64,000 bases of DNA from Loxodes magnus (Eukaryota; Ciliophora; Karyorelictea; Loxodida; Loxodidae), in contig CAMPDV010001442.1 of the NCBI GenBank assembly GCA_946699065.1, positions 1 through 64,000 on the forward strand, given 5' to 3'. Shown here one piece after another: positions 1-13,000 of this stretch (positions are counted from its first letter, which is position 1; each line of letters opens with the position of its first letter). The translations under genes were made by a program, and so were the position numbers. The notes beneath the pieces were generated by a model. It saw only the letters and a program-made list of their open reading frames with translations. It searched no databases and was not told where the DNA came from.

Positions 1-2003
1 AGTTATTTAATTTAAACTGTATTGATTATTATTTTTCTTTTGTTATTTTAGTTGTAGTAATTAAATATAAACTAGAATAGATATTTTTAACTAAAAGTTA
101 TTTGTCTTAGTAGTTTTAAATAAAGTAAATCAGTTATTTTTATTTATTGTTCATTTATCTTTATTAATTCTATATTTACTATAACCTTCCTTTATACCAA
201 ATCTTACCAAGTCAACTATCATATACCTTAACTTATTTTTAGTCTAAAATTAAGGAAGGATATGGCTAAGTTTTAGGTTAAAAATTATCTTCATAAAGTG
301 AGTATCTAAAAAGAAGTAGAAGTACAGTGTCATTTCTTTACGGCTTATATCAAGTTATAAGGATAATAGATTATAGCATTATTATTACTAGAACTTGATG
401 TAATTGTTTATTTTAGCAACCTATAATAAGTTTCTACTAAAGTGGTCTTAATTATAATGCGTAATAAATTAATTCAAGTATCTATATAAGTATAGAATAA
501 TTAATATAGATAAAAAACCAGCCAACGTCTTTATAAACAAGAGTTATCTGATACTTTATTAATTGGTTATTCATCTATAATTTAGAAAATTTTAATTTTA
601 TGCGAGACTTAATTATTGAAGTAAGTACCAAAACCCCAAATTCACTCCTCAAGATATGAGATAGTTCTTATGATATCCATCCTAAAATAAAGGAAAAAAG
701 AGTAAATCTCAAGAGCAGTTTCAAGTTACTATGAAATAAGATTAAATATAACATCAGGAAACTTACAGAAATTATATAGAAAGTTGTAGCAAGTATCATA
801 ACTAATAAGTAAAGAGCCAGATAGTCTAAAATTAGATACCATAGCTTATATAAATTACTAAATAGCTCTATTATATTAAGTTTAATACTGAGCAAGTTAC
901 AAAGACTAGTATAATAGTTAGAAGAAATAGATTTAACTATACAAAAAGTCCTACGTTTAAAAATCATTATATAGTCTAAATTTTATAAATCTATAAAGTA
1001 GTTCTTCTATCCTATGTTAAGGAGAAAGAATATCTACTATAAAAAGAGCTATTAGGCTTAAATTATTTTATTTATTTAAAATTTTAAACTCTTAAGGATA
1101 AATAATGGTTAATAAAAGAATTGTCTGCAAAAATGCTTAGCTTCCCTAACTATCTCTAAGGAGGTTTTTTTTGTATTATTTACTATTTAGAAAAAATCCT
1201 TGTAAAATAGAGGATTTGAGTCATGAGGAACACTAAATTTCTAAAAGTTCCTGGAAGAATTCTATATCTAGAAAGAAAATTAAAAAATACGAATATCTAA
1301 GTTCAATTCGTTGAAATGTAGCAAACGCTTGGACGCTTCCATCTATAATGTATCAAATGGGAATATAAGCTAGTAAGAATGAGAAAAAGAAACATTATGT
1401 TCTATAGAAAAACCTAATTAATTAACTATTATAAATTTAAGACTTATTTTTAGGATTATTTAGATTCGTTTAATTTATGCAAGAGTTTGAAGAATAAGAA
1501 AAGGATGATTAAATTAGGGAAAAATGAAGGAGGCTAAAGTTAAGAATAAGTATAAGAAGACTGAAAATATTAAATGTAAAGCGTGGAAGAATCAAACTAA
1601 GAGCTATTTTTAAATAAAAAAAGAGAGGATAATGAAAATTAGTCAAGCTATAAGCATTCAGTTGCTGCTTACTCTTTATAATATGATTTTTTAAAATTTA
1701 ACTAAAAGGCTTTAATTTCTTCTTGCAGTGCGAAAGGCAAGAATAAATTTAGAATGAGCATTTGGTTTTATCCTATAAATTTACCAAAACATCCCAATGA
1801 GTAACTTGGTTTCCATAACAGACTCTTGAATAAAATTAATATCAAACAATAAGGAAAACTTTACTGAAGTATAAAGATTATCCTTTTACTTTTGACGCAT
1901 ATTGATAAACCTTATAATTCTATTTAATAAGAAGATTGGATAATTTAAAGGTTAAAATTTTAGAGTTGCAATTTTAATAGATCTAGGAGTGACTGATGGA
2001 AGT
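1..2003 (+). other. Unassigned protein-like DNA, no recognised gene
   Basis: I recognise no family here. Read with UAA/UAG as Gln and UGA as Trp, the plus strand gives a protein-like frame at about 595-1530 with a mixed amino-acid make-up, and another from an ATG at 1574-1576 that stays free of UGA for about 96 codons. The frames do not join. Because this code lacks dedicated stops, openness is weak evidence, and other frames may look equally good. The segment lies directly upstream of the duplicated block that starts at 2004, so any gene here is unique up to that point. Confidence 0.25.
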
Positions 2004-2768
2004 AGATTTGTAAAAATATCCTAGTAAAGTTTAAGAAAATATAGTAAGTCATATATTTTATCTACTATATTTTATACTTAATTGCCATTTCATGCTATTG
2101 TCATTTCTTATCGCAGAAGAAACTCTTCTATTGGCTATCTTATTTCTTTTTAGCTAATTTTTCTACTATCTCATTTTGATACATTTTTGTCTATAATAAT
2201 GATTTAGTGTCTTAGCAAGATTTTAAGATCTACAAGGGAATAAAACAAATTGTAAATATCATAAACTGATAATCAATCTTAATATGGAAAGCGATTTAAT
2301 GAGTGCTTAAATGAGAGAAAAAGTGACTTTACTAACCTAACAAGTAATTTATAGATCTATGCTTTGGTTGAAGATAACACTGCTTTCTTGAATAAAAACA
2401 CTTTATAGCAATTCTAAATTACTATATAACGTGATTTTAGTGAATCTTTCATGCATCAAGATCATTGTATGGATAATTATCAAATTATGAACGATGAGCA
2501 AATAAAGGAAAAAGCAGATAGAGTGACAAAATTGTTATCCCATAAAAATAATGAAAAGAAAATCCCGGATAATCTGAATCTACATTAAACTCTGTGCAAA
2601 AATAAAAAGAAAATACCAATCCTTTATACTAAAAATTTTATCCTAAAAATCTACATTCATAAGAGGAAGTTGATAACCTTTAATTTTTAAGAAAGAACGT
2701 TTTAAATAAACTGTAATTTAAATTTTGAAATATAGAAGATTATAATGAAAAAATCTCATGTTCAATGA
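1930..2768 (+). CDS. Unrecognised protein-like frame at left end of duplication, copy 1
   Basis: In frame with ACT at 2265, this reading ends at a UGA at 2766-2768 and uses many UAA/UAG codons as Gln. The second half (about 2265-2560) is rich in D, E, N, K and Q. In copy 2 (48409-49175) the frame also ends in UGA. Several differences between copies there are silent in this frame: CGA/AGA, ATT/ATC, GAT/GAC and GTG/GTA. Asn-to-Ser and Ala-to-Val changes also occur, and there are offsetting indels near 2560-2640. A short stretch near 1950-1995 has a DDE-transposase or integrase flavour (an ILIDLGVTDGSRF-like strand), but I would not assign a family. The start is not resolved. It could be a decayed gene. 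Confidence 0.35.
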
Positions 2769-4879
2769 AAAGTAGATATTAATAGAATAAAATCTATATT
2801 TGAACATATTTATTTGAAAACCCTTATTTCTAGTAATCTATTAATTTTAAAACCTTTAAATTTGTTTAGGTATTTAAAGAAGTTTGAAAGATAAGCGGTT
2901 TAAGAACTTAAGAAGTCTATAGTAAGAGTTAATCTAGTAAAAGAAAAATGATGCTGAAGAGAATAATTTTATGTCTTAGTTTAAATTATTTTTCAGATTA
3001 ATTTAAACCATTCTTTGAGGAAAAAAGTAAGATAGAAACTAGACATCAGAGATTATATTTTTTAACATACTGTTTTATTCCAAAATCCAGAGGTTTTACT
3101 CTAGCTGTTTTAAGTAATTTTTTTAAAATCTGATTAAGTCTTTGCCGCAATACTTAAATTAGCCTACTCTTCGAACTTAAATTGACATTCTTATCTTTTA
3201 TCCAGCTCTTAAACTTTTATCTTATCTTCTTTTTTCAACTTGAACTATAAATTTGGTTTTAAGTTTAGTTCCTTTGATTTTGTTCCAATACTATCTCAAA
3301 TTCCTTTACTAAAAGCTGCTAAAAATAAATATTTCTTGTATTTTAATAAGTTACCTTACAATAAGTTTTTAGGGCCTTTTAGTATTATTAATAAAAAATT
3401 AAAAAATGAAATAGATCTCAAGAAGACTCTTAAAACTAAATTTAATAAAAAAAAGCTAAAAGTCTAAGCAAGAAAGCTAGAAAATAGAAAGATAGCTGAA
3501 GAAAAGGAATGTAAGATGCTTTTATTTGGCGCATAATTAAACGGAAAATTAGTAAGGATATCAACATTGCTAAGTAAGTAAAAGGATTTTATTAAAGGGG
3601 TTAAAATAATTTTTGTATGAAAGTATTGGAAGAGCTGAACTAGCTTTCATAGGTAGTTAAAAGAAGTTCTAAATAAAAGCTAAATGAAAGTATAATTATA
3701 TTTAATCTTCTATCATGGTAAATCTTTTAGACTTGAAAGAAAAACTGGAATTTAACTTTATAAAAGAGTAAAGGATATATTTATAATTATCTTGAAAGTC
3801 TAAATAGAAGCAAAAAGGGATTGTTGGAATATCTGGAAAAATATTCCAGTGAACACCATCTAATTGCAAGATGAAGACAGAGAATTGTATAGTAAGATTT
3901 TTTATAAGCTGTAACTACTTCAAGTCAAATAATTGCCGAAAAAATCAAGAAAGGGGATATTAGAAAAGGATTGTTCTAGATAAAAAAAAATAGAACGAGA
4001 TAAGTATAAAATAAGCAGAAAATAAGGTAATCAAAATATTAAAATGTTAATCAGAATCTCACGTACACAAGCTCAAGATTGCACTCATTAAAAAAAACCA
4101 AAATATATAACTAAGTTTGAGCTTAAGCTCTAATTTTTCCATAAATGAAAAAAATTAAATATCAAGAACTTATAACTATTCATTAATTATTCCTTATACA
4201 CCTTATTCATAATTAATACCAAATCCGCACTTACAAATATCTTATTTATTAGAAACTATATAATGTATGAATTCTAGACTTTGATATGTTTAAATAGGAA
4301 ATGTAAGGTCTGCTACTTGAAGAGTTATAGAAATAATAGCTAGAGTTATTAGAAGATCTAGGAATTGATTTTTTTGTGATAGGCTTGCCAGTAGAAATCG
4401 AAATAATGAGATTGTTGATGTATATGCTCTGAAGTGGAGTTAAAATACCTTATTAAGGAAATGAGTAGCTTGTATATCTACCTAAGGATCTAACCTAGAT
4501 AAACACCATTATCTGCTAATATTGCTAGATAAAGGACTAGCTTATTTAGATCATAGAGACTAATATAGATAAATTGCATTTGGAATATTAAGAAATTAAA
4601 AAAAAAGAAAGGACAGTAGAATAAAAAATAAAGCTGATGAATGAAGATAATGAGACCTAGCAAAATTAGCAATGCACGCAAATAAGTTAATTGAGTGATA
4701 TTTTAGCTCAAGTAGCCTTTACTTAAAGAAATAAGATTAATAAAGCTATAAATACTAATTTTAAAGTCCGGTGAAAGAATATTAATAAATCTACTATATG
4801 AGATTTAAAAGATCTGTCTAAGTATCTTTAAAAGAGAGTTCTGTTTAATTATTCTAAAATTCTTCAATTTAATTTACCT

Positions 4880-6077
4880 GAAATATTATTTAGTACAGCT
4901 AAGTTTTTTCTTTCAAATAGCTTCTTTATATTATTTTTTCTGTTTCTGATATGCATCTAAAATCTTAATAAAATCTAAGTATAATATTTTATCTTATTAA
5001 TTAAAAAAAACCTATTTATCTACATAATTTAAGAGTATTAAATTTAACTAAATTTTGCTTTATAATTACTTATTTTTCTTTAATAATCACTAAAATATTT
5101 TCAATATCTAGAGGTAAATTTTTTGTTGCATATAGCATCTCAAGTACATAAAGATCTATGGCTGCTTTTTAAACAATTTCATAATGTTAAAGAACTCTGA
5201 ATGATTTATATATATTTATTTTTATAAAATAGCTCTTATATTTCCCTTTTACTAATCTTACATTAAATTTGGCAAACATTTCTTCCAGTTAATCTTATAT
5301 TTGAATTTTGGATTTGTTTGCTTCAGGATTTTTATATAACTTATTTTTTAACTTTATAGCACTTAAAAGTTTATTATTTTAAATATCTTCAAATTAAATT
5401 ATTTTATGTATGATTAAGATTTTCTAGTCATAGCTAGCATTAATATTTGATGAATCATGCACAATTTACTTAGCAAGTAATTAAAAATATTTTAATTAAG
5501 ATGAGTATTTAGATTGCTATCTGCTAAATATATGATAATGCTTAAAAAATTAAAAATTATATAGTTCAACTCTAATACTAAAAATTATGACTATAAAAAG
5601 TCTTTCATTGTGTAACTCTAAATACGTAGATTCATTTTAACCATAATATAATTGTATAGGAAAAAGGGTACGATAAATTTACTTTCTGTTATCTTTTCAT
5701 AAACTATAAAAGCTTTTTATCAATTTTCAAATTTTTAATGCAAGGTTTTTCTCTTTAAGCTCTTAAAATTTAACTTTTTTAATAGTTATTTAGTTATACT
5801 TATTCATTCCTTAAAAAATCATCTTAATTTTGAAATAAATTTCTTAATGAGGCAAACTGAAGCATATTTTTAGATCTTTTTATTGCTTCCTCATCTTTTT
5901 TATTAATGCAAATAACTTCTCTTCAATACTGAGAATTCAGTCCTTGTGGAATAAAATTTGATATCTTTATAAAAAATCTAAACTGCATTTGAATTATTCC
6001 TAAGATTTTGCTTAAGTTATTTGTTAAATAATATTGATAATAGTTAACTCAATTTTCATATGATAAAAACAGTAAAT
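4880..6077 (-). CDS. Unrecognised protein-like frame, minus strand, copy 1
   Basis: The minus strand reads as a plausible soluble protein when UGA is Trp. The best part lies around 5750-6077 and contains the string IPQGLNSQYWREV and a charged stretch with INKKDEEAIKRSKN. A UGA (5923-5925) supplies the Trp. At the Gln codon next to it, copy 1 has CAG (5929-5931) and copy 2 has TAG (52716-52718). That is silent only if UAG is Gln. Around 4900-5300 a second acidic/basic stretch (DQLEEMFAKFNVRLVKGKYK) also looks coding. Start and end are not resolved, and overlapping plus-strand readings exist. No domain is recognised. Confidence 0.35.
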
Positions 6078-6235
6078 TGATTTATATTTTTATTTTATAT
6101 ATGTGTAAGTCATTTAATATAGATATTTTAATAATTATATATCCTTAGATATAATATGCTAATTATAAAGGCTTCTCTTATTAATTGAGTATGTTGCTAT
6201 TTATTTATAAGCTTCTTAAGATATTAATTGTAAGA

Positions 6236-6307
6236 TCCGAGGTAGTATAGTGGCTAGTATTTCTGCCTGTCACGCAGACGACCCGGGTTCAATCCCCGGC
6301 CTCGGAG
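6236..6307 (+). tRNA. tRNA-Asp (GTC), copy 1
   Basis: A complete cloverleaf: acceptor TCCGAGG pairs with CCTCGGA; D stem GTAT/GTAT; anticodon stem TCTGC/GCAGA around the loop CTGTCAC gives anticodon GTC; T stem CCGGG/CCCGG encloses TTCAATC. A single G discriminator base follows, then a run of seven T, the usual RNA polymerase III terminator (6308-6314). The A and B box promoter elements are internal. The identical gene lies at 53012-53083 in the second copy of the duplication. It looks functional: no stem is broken. Confidence 0.97.
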
Positions 6308-7032
6308 TTTTTTTCCATACATTTTTAAGTTATTTTAACTCTATCTATTTATTACGAACATTATGCTGGACATATTAGGTAAGATAAGAGACTAATGAAA
6401 TGAGGAAAATAATTAAAGCAACTGAAAGCTTATAGATAATAAGAGGGAACTAATAAGATAGAAAAACGTTAATAAAGAAACTTAAAAGCAATAATATATT
6501 TATAAAATGGATCAAATATAAAAAAACCAAATGATTTTATAAGTATATACAATTAGTATTATTAAGTTAAACCTTCTAAGTAAATAATAAAACTAACTTT
6601 AATTAGATTTAATTCAAGAAGGTATTTAGCCCTAGAAATGAAAAGATTTATTAGTGACTTAAAAAATTAAAGAAATAATAAAAGATTAAATTAATTTATC
6701 ATTCAAGCAATTTATTAAATTATGTTTTGAAATAATAATAGATATTTAAACTACTGTCATAGAAATCTAATTGAGTAACTTAGAAAAATAATTATAATCT
6801 TATATAAGAGATATATTAATTAATTTAAATCTATTTTTACATTTAAGAATTAAGAAAATTAGGCAAAAGTAATTATTTAAGGAACTTTCTTTCCGATTTA
6901 ACTTTTACATCATTTCTATATTTAAAATTTATAAAGAAGGGAAGCATCTCATATTATCTGAATTTCACATTCTAATTTTTCAGCCAGTCTTTAAAAATTA
7001 ATTCTTCTAACTATTTCATTTTGATGTTTAGA

Positions 7033-10000
7033 GAGGATTAATTAAATGTATTAATTTATCTCCTTAAATGTAATATAATAATTTAAATGATTTAGATTAC
7101 TATATCAATAGAACGATAATCAGTCCAATAATTGGAAAATATTAAAAAAATTGAATACTAAAAACCGAAAATTTAGGGGATTAAATCTTAATAGTTCGGC
7201 TAGAGAAAGAAAATATATAGAGTTTTAATTTATCTTCAAAAAGCTTCTATGCTTAGATTATTCTTAAGCATATATTAATTTACTAAAGGCCTCTATATTT
7301 ATTAATCTTATATCTGAAATTTGAATACAAGTTAAAGACTCTTTTCCAAATAATATTAGAAGGCGATTATTTGTAAAAACTAATTATAGAATTTAGTCTT
7401 TTAGCTTTTTATCAAAGAATACACAAATATTAAAGGAAATTCCATTTAATTATATTATTTACCCTTAAGACTTTTTTTCGTAAAATTAAATAATTTAATT
7501 TTTATCCTTGATTTCAAATGAATAACTTAATAGCATAGCTTAATAAAGATAAACCATAAAAATGACTGTATCTACAAAGAAGATTTAAGTTATTTATAAT
7601 GATATAGATAGCAAAAATTAATAATTAGCTTCTTATATTAAGAATTTTAAATATAAGTTTATTTTGGTTAATTACACTAAATCTCTTATCTAAAATCTTT
7701 CAAATAAGTCCGCTAACTTTTATTCAAATTATAAGCCTTAAGTTGACTCTCACTGTCAATTGAATACTCAAAATTATAATTTTAAAATGGCTAAAATAAG
7801 GTTCAGAATAGGTTATAATTCCAGAACTTTTGCCCACAGACTTTTATTTTTCTAATTTTAAAATTGAGTATCCAGATAGCTTCCGTTAATTTATAAACAA
7901 AAATAGCTGAAGAAGAGCTTTTTTGTTTATCTTGCTTTAAATTTAACAAATATTCTAATTTGCATCACAAACCCTTATAGATCAAAATTTTAATTCGCTG
8001 TGTTGTTAAACTCCCAAATAATTAGGCCTGAAATTTAGTTTAATTTCATCCAGAGCTATTCACAGGATTTTCAAACAATTATATGTTAGTAAATTTTTCA
8101 AACTCTTATTGAATACTTCACTAAGATATGCAAATGAATTCTAATTACTAATAATTTAATCCACTACAATGAATACCAGATTTTTTTGTAATTTATTGCC
8201 CATGAAAATACCTCTCAATTAAATTTAATACTCCTACACAGTACCAGAGTCATTATAATAGCGAAACTAGACGTTACCTTTTTTTTATCAGTAAGCAGGA
8301 AATTTTCCCTTCTCAATTTATTCAATTAAAGTTCTTCCTTAATCTATATCTTCAACATAGCTTTGCTATATTTAACTCACTTTAGTTATAGTGAAATAGA
8401 TTAATTTCATTGAGAATTAACTTATTGAGAATATCCAATTAAATCTGGATATATTTCATACTTAACTACCCCTATTCATATCATCTCTGTAACTACACCA
8501 TTTTATTTCTTTTGCTTTCTTAATTTTTTTCTTAGGCATAAAATTTAGTGGATCGCATTCCTATCACTGTCACGGTTTTGTAAAGCTTCTATTTAAGATT
8601 TAATTTTCCAGAAATAAAGCATTTTTATACAAGACAAATTAAAAAATAAATAAGGAGGATAAAACGAGAATTATTTAAGGGATCTAAGTTACAAAGGTAA
8701 GGGAAAATGTAAGAAAGAATCAATGTATGAAAGAGAAATTGAGCCCGTTAATTTCAAGCCTACAAGACAAAAAATTGGAAAGTTTGATTTGAAAATATTT
8801 CTAAATAATATGAAAGTAAACTATCCATATAATCTCATTGAATGTTCTTAAATACAAATAATGAAGGTATAAAATATTTAATAGTTAAAGAAATTTATTA
8901 GCGACTCGCAATGCTAAAGTTTGCATTAAGGACGTAAATAAAAGTAGTTAATATACTGAAACAAAGTCAATAAACTTTCTTCGAAAGCTACTTTAAAATA
9001 AATTTATCACTTTTACGCTTTTTTAGTAATAAAATCTAAAGATTTACTTTAGTTTTTATTCTAAAGTTGAGTGATGGAAATTAGAAGTGAGAAAAGATGA
9101 CTAACTAAGAAGGAATGACTTAAACATTGAAAATGATATAAAGGTATTATTCATTAAAAGTTAGAGTTACTCTAGAAAATAAAAATACTTCTGCCCAAGA
9201 GCTAAATGGCCAACTTTAGTTTTTGCTTATTACTGACATATATAAAAGGACAATATTTAAGAAATCAACTTAAATTGGGCATAGGATAAATAGATCCAGC
9301 AATATATTCTCCTATATTAAACAATTAATTAAATATTTTATTATAAATATCAAAAATTTTAGGTGAATTCACTATTTATTTCGAGTTTATCTGAAGAAAT
9401 ATAAATAAAGTATATTTTTATAAAATGTTAAATACACCTAGGAAGGATTAAAAAGTAAAACAATCCAAAGATAAGAATCTTTCATGGGAATTTAAGAAAA
9501 AAATGAAATAAATGAAATTTAGACTTTTCATAGCTTCAGTTGATACTTAAAAAAAAAATAAAAAAATAATAAAAATATAAAATTAATGTATCTTCGTAAA
9601 TTAATATAGTTAAACATGAATAAAAAAAAAAATATGTGTACTTACTAAAAGCTATAAAAGCTATTACTTTAATAACTACTAAATCTATTTCTTATTAAGT
9701 ACTATAAAAATCAATATCATTAAAATAAGAAATAAATAATTATATTAATATACATTTATGAGAAAATCAGAAGAAAAACAATTTCTATATCAATTTATAT
9801 ATATTGCAAAAGTTCATTCTTTTATCAATAACGGATTTGTAAAGATGATATGAAGTTAACTAATGAATTTTTTTCCTAGGCTTTAAATATATTCAAGTAT
9901 ATTATATAAAATAATAGATATAACAAATATCACGTAAATTTTTTTAAAATGTGTTCTTTAAGAGTTTAAAATTATCATAAAATACATTGATTCAAATTAT

Positions 10001-10073
10001 TTAATTAAAAAGAGATATTAAATAATAAATATTATAAATACTTTTCTTAGCTAAAGGAAACATAAAAAAAAAA
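7033..10073. other. AT-rich spacer, no confident gene
   Basis: This stretch follows the end of duplication copy 1 and runs up to the satellite array. I see no RNA gene and no recognisable protein domain. A plus-strand reading at about 7770-8460 is moderately protein-like with UGA as Trp, but that is too weak to annotate under a code without dedicated stops. A-runs and T-runs become more frequent from about 9400 on. Confidence 0.5.
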
Positions 10074-13000
10074 GTGTAAAAAGTATGAAGGTGTATTTTT
10101 AGGAATGTAATATTGAATCAAATTTTTGGAAATTTGAAATAAAAGAGGTATAGAGTTAAAAGAGATAAGGTAAAGAGATGTGAAATCATGAGAAGGGAAG
10201 AAGTAAGGTATATTTTAAGTGCTAAAGAGTGGTAGAAAGAAAAAGGTGAAAGAAGTAAAAGGAAAGAAAAAGGAGTTGGAAAGAAGGATTTTTGAACTTA
10301 GTGTATTAAGAGGAGTATATTAGTGTATTTAGTGTATGTGTAAAAAGTATGAAGGTGTATTTTTAGGAATGTAATATTGAATCAAATTTTTGGAAATTTG
10401 AAATAAAAGAGGTATAGAGTTAAAAGAGATAAGGTAAAGAGATGTGAAATCATGAGAAGGGAAGAAGTAAGGTATATTTTAAGTGCTAAAGAGTGGTAGA
10501 AAGAAAAAGGTGAAAGAAGTAAAAGGAAAGAAAAAGGAGTTGGAAAGAAGGATTTTTGAACTTAGTGTATTAAGAGGAGTATATTAGTGTATTTAGTGTA
10601 TGTGTAAAAAGTATGAAGGTGTATTTTTAGGAATGTAATATTGAATCAAATTTTTGGAAATTTGAAATAAAAGAGGTATAGAGTTAAAAGAGATAAGGTA
10701 AAGAGATGTGAAATCATGAGAAGGGAAGAAGTAAGGTATATTTTAAGTGCTAAAGAGTGGTAGAAAGAAAAAGGTGAAAGAAGTAAAAGGAAAGAAAAAG
10801 GAGTTGGAAAGAAGGATTTTTGAACTTAGTGTATTAAGAGGAGTATATTAGTGTATTTAGTGTATGTGTAAAAAGTATGAAGGTGTATTTTTAGGAATGT
10901 AATATTGAATCAAATTTTTGGAAATTTGAAATAAAAGAGGTATAGAGTTAAAAGAGATAAGGTAAAGAGATGTGAAATCATGAGAAGGGAAGAAGTAAGG
11001 TATATTTTAAGTGCTAAAGAGTGGTAGAAAGAAAAAGGTGAAAGAAGTAAAAGGAAAGAAAAAGGAGTTGGAAAGAAGGATTTTTGAACTTAGTGTATTA
11101 AGAGGAGTATATTAGTGTATTTAAGTATATGAGTAAAAAGTATGAAGGTGTATTTTTAGGAATGTAATATTGAATCAAATTTTTGGAAATTTGAAATAAA
11201 AGAGGTATAGAGTTAAAAGAGATAAGGTAAAGAGATGTGAAATCATGAGAAGGGAAGAAGTAAGGTATATTTTAAGTGCTAAAGAGTGGTAGAAAGAAAA
11301 AGGTGAAAGAAGTAAAAGGAAAGAAAAAGGAGTTGGAAAGAAGGATTTTTGAACTTAGTGTATTAAGAGGAGTATATTAGTGTATTTAGTGTATGTGTAA
11401 AAAGTATGAAGGTGTATTTTTAGGAATGTAATATTGAATCAAATTTTTGGAAATTTGAAATAAAAGAGGTATAGAGTTAAAAGAGATAAGGTAAAGAGAT
11501 GTGAAATCATGAGAAGGGAAGAAGTAAGGTATATTTTAAGTGCTAAAGAGTGGTAGAAAGAAAAAGGTGAAAGAAGTAAAAGGAAAGAAAAAGGAGTTGG
11601 AAAGAAGGATTTTTGAACTTAGTGTATTAAGAGGAGTATATTAGTGTATTTATGTATATGAGTGTGTAAAAAGTATGAAGGTGTATTTTTAGGAATGTAA
11701 TATTGAATCAAATTTTTGGAAATTTGAAATAAAAGAGGTATAGAGTTAAAAGAGATAAGGTAAAGAGATGTGAAATCATGAGAAGGGAAGAAGTAAGGTA
11801 TATTTTAAGTGCTAAAGAGTGGTAGAAAGAAAAAGGTGAAAGAAGTAAAAGGAAAGAAAAAGGAGTTGGAAAGAAGGATTTTTGAACTTAGTGTATTAAG
11901 AGGAGTATATTAGTGTATTTAAGTATATGAGTAAAAAGTATGAAGGTGTATTTTTAGGAATGTAATATTGAATCAAATTTTTGGAAATTTGAAATAAAAG
12001 AGGTATAGAGTTAAAAGAGATAAGGTAAAGAGATGTGAAATCATGAGAAGGGAAGAAGTAAGGTATATTTTAAGTGCTAAAGAGTGGTAGAAAGAAAAAG
12101 GTGAAAGAAGTAAAAGGAAAGAAAAAGGAGTTGGAAAGAAGGATTTTTGAACTTAGTGTATTAAGAGGAGTATATTAGTGTATTTAGTGTATGTGTAAAA
12201 AGTATGAAGGTGTATTTTTAGGAATGTAATATTGAATCAAATTTTTGGAAATTTGAAATAAAAGAGGTATAGAGTTAAAAGAGATAAGGTAAAGAGATGT
12301 GAAATCATGAGAAGGGAAGAAGTAAGGTATATTTTAAGTGCTAAAGAGTGGTAGAAAGAAAAAGGTGAAAGAAGTAAAAGGAAAGAAAAAGGAGTTGGAA
12401 AGAAGGATTTTTGAACTTAGTGTATTAAGAGGAGTATATTAGTGTATTTATGTATATGAGTGTGTAAAAAGTATGAAGGTGTATTTTTAGGAATGTAATA
12501 TTGAATCAAATTTTTGGAAATTTGAAATAAAAGAGGTATAGAGTTAAAAGAGATAAGGTAAAGAGATGTGAAATCATGAGAAGGGAAGAAGTAAGGTATA
12601 TTTTAAGTGCTAAAGAGTGGTAGAAAGAAAAAGGTGAAAGAAGTAAAAGGAAAGAAAAAGGAGTTGGAAAGAAGGATTTTTGAACTTAGTGTATTAAGAG
12701 GAGTATATTAGTGTATTTAAGTATATGAGTAAAAAGTATGAAGGTGTATTTTTAGGAATGTAATATTGAATCAAATTTTTGGAAATTTGAAATAAAAGAG
12801 GTATAGAGTTAAAAGAGATAAGGTAAAGAGATGTGAAATCATGAGAAGGGAAGAAGTAAGGTATATTTTAAGTGCTAAAGAGTGGTAGAAAGAAAAAGGT
12901 GAAAGAAGTAAAAGGAAAGAAAAAGGAGTTGGAAAGAAGGATTTTTGAACTTAGTGTATTAAGAGGAGTATATTAGTGTATTTAGTGTATGTGTAAAAAG

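Larger units (their letters stand above)
2004..7032 (+). repeat. Segmental duplication, copy 1 (about 5 kb)
   Basis: This block is repeated in the same orientation at 48409-53852. Identity is high along nearly the whole length, with scattered substitutions and short indels. It ends sharply on both sides: the shared sequence starts at the TAGATTTGTAAAA word at 2004 and stops after TTCATTTTGATGTTTA near 7032. It carries a tRNA-Asp gene and several protein-like readings. Copy 1 lacks a 347-bp stretch present in copy 2 at 50651-50997; the copy 1 junction lies at about 4263. Confidence 0.93.

Noticed and set aside
4267-4890. A plus-strand protein-like frame starting at ATG 4267 (copy 2: 51001)
   Set aside because: It overlaps a minus-strand reading that looks about as good, and copy 2 has a 2-bp shift within it. 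Changes fall on first and third codon positions in similar number, so the strand cannot be chosen.
5938-5952. IPQGL on the minus strand, like a reverse-transcriptase or telomerase motif
   Set aside because: The residues after it do not follow the motif and no catalytic YADD/FADD-type block lies downstream in the same reading.
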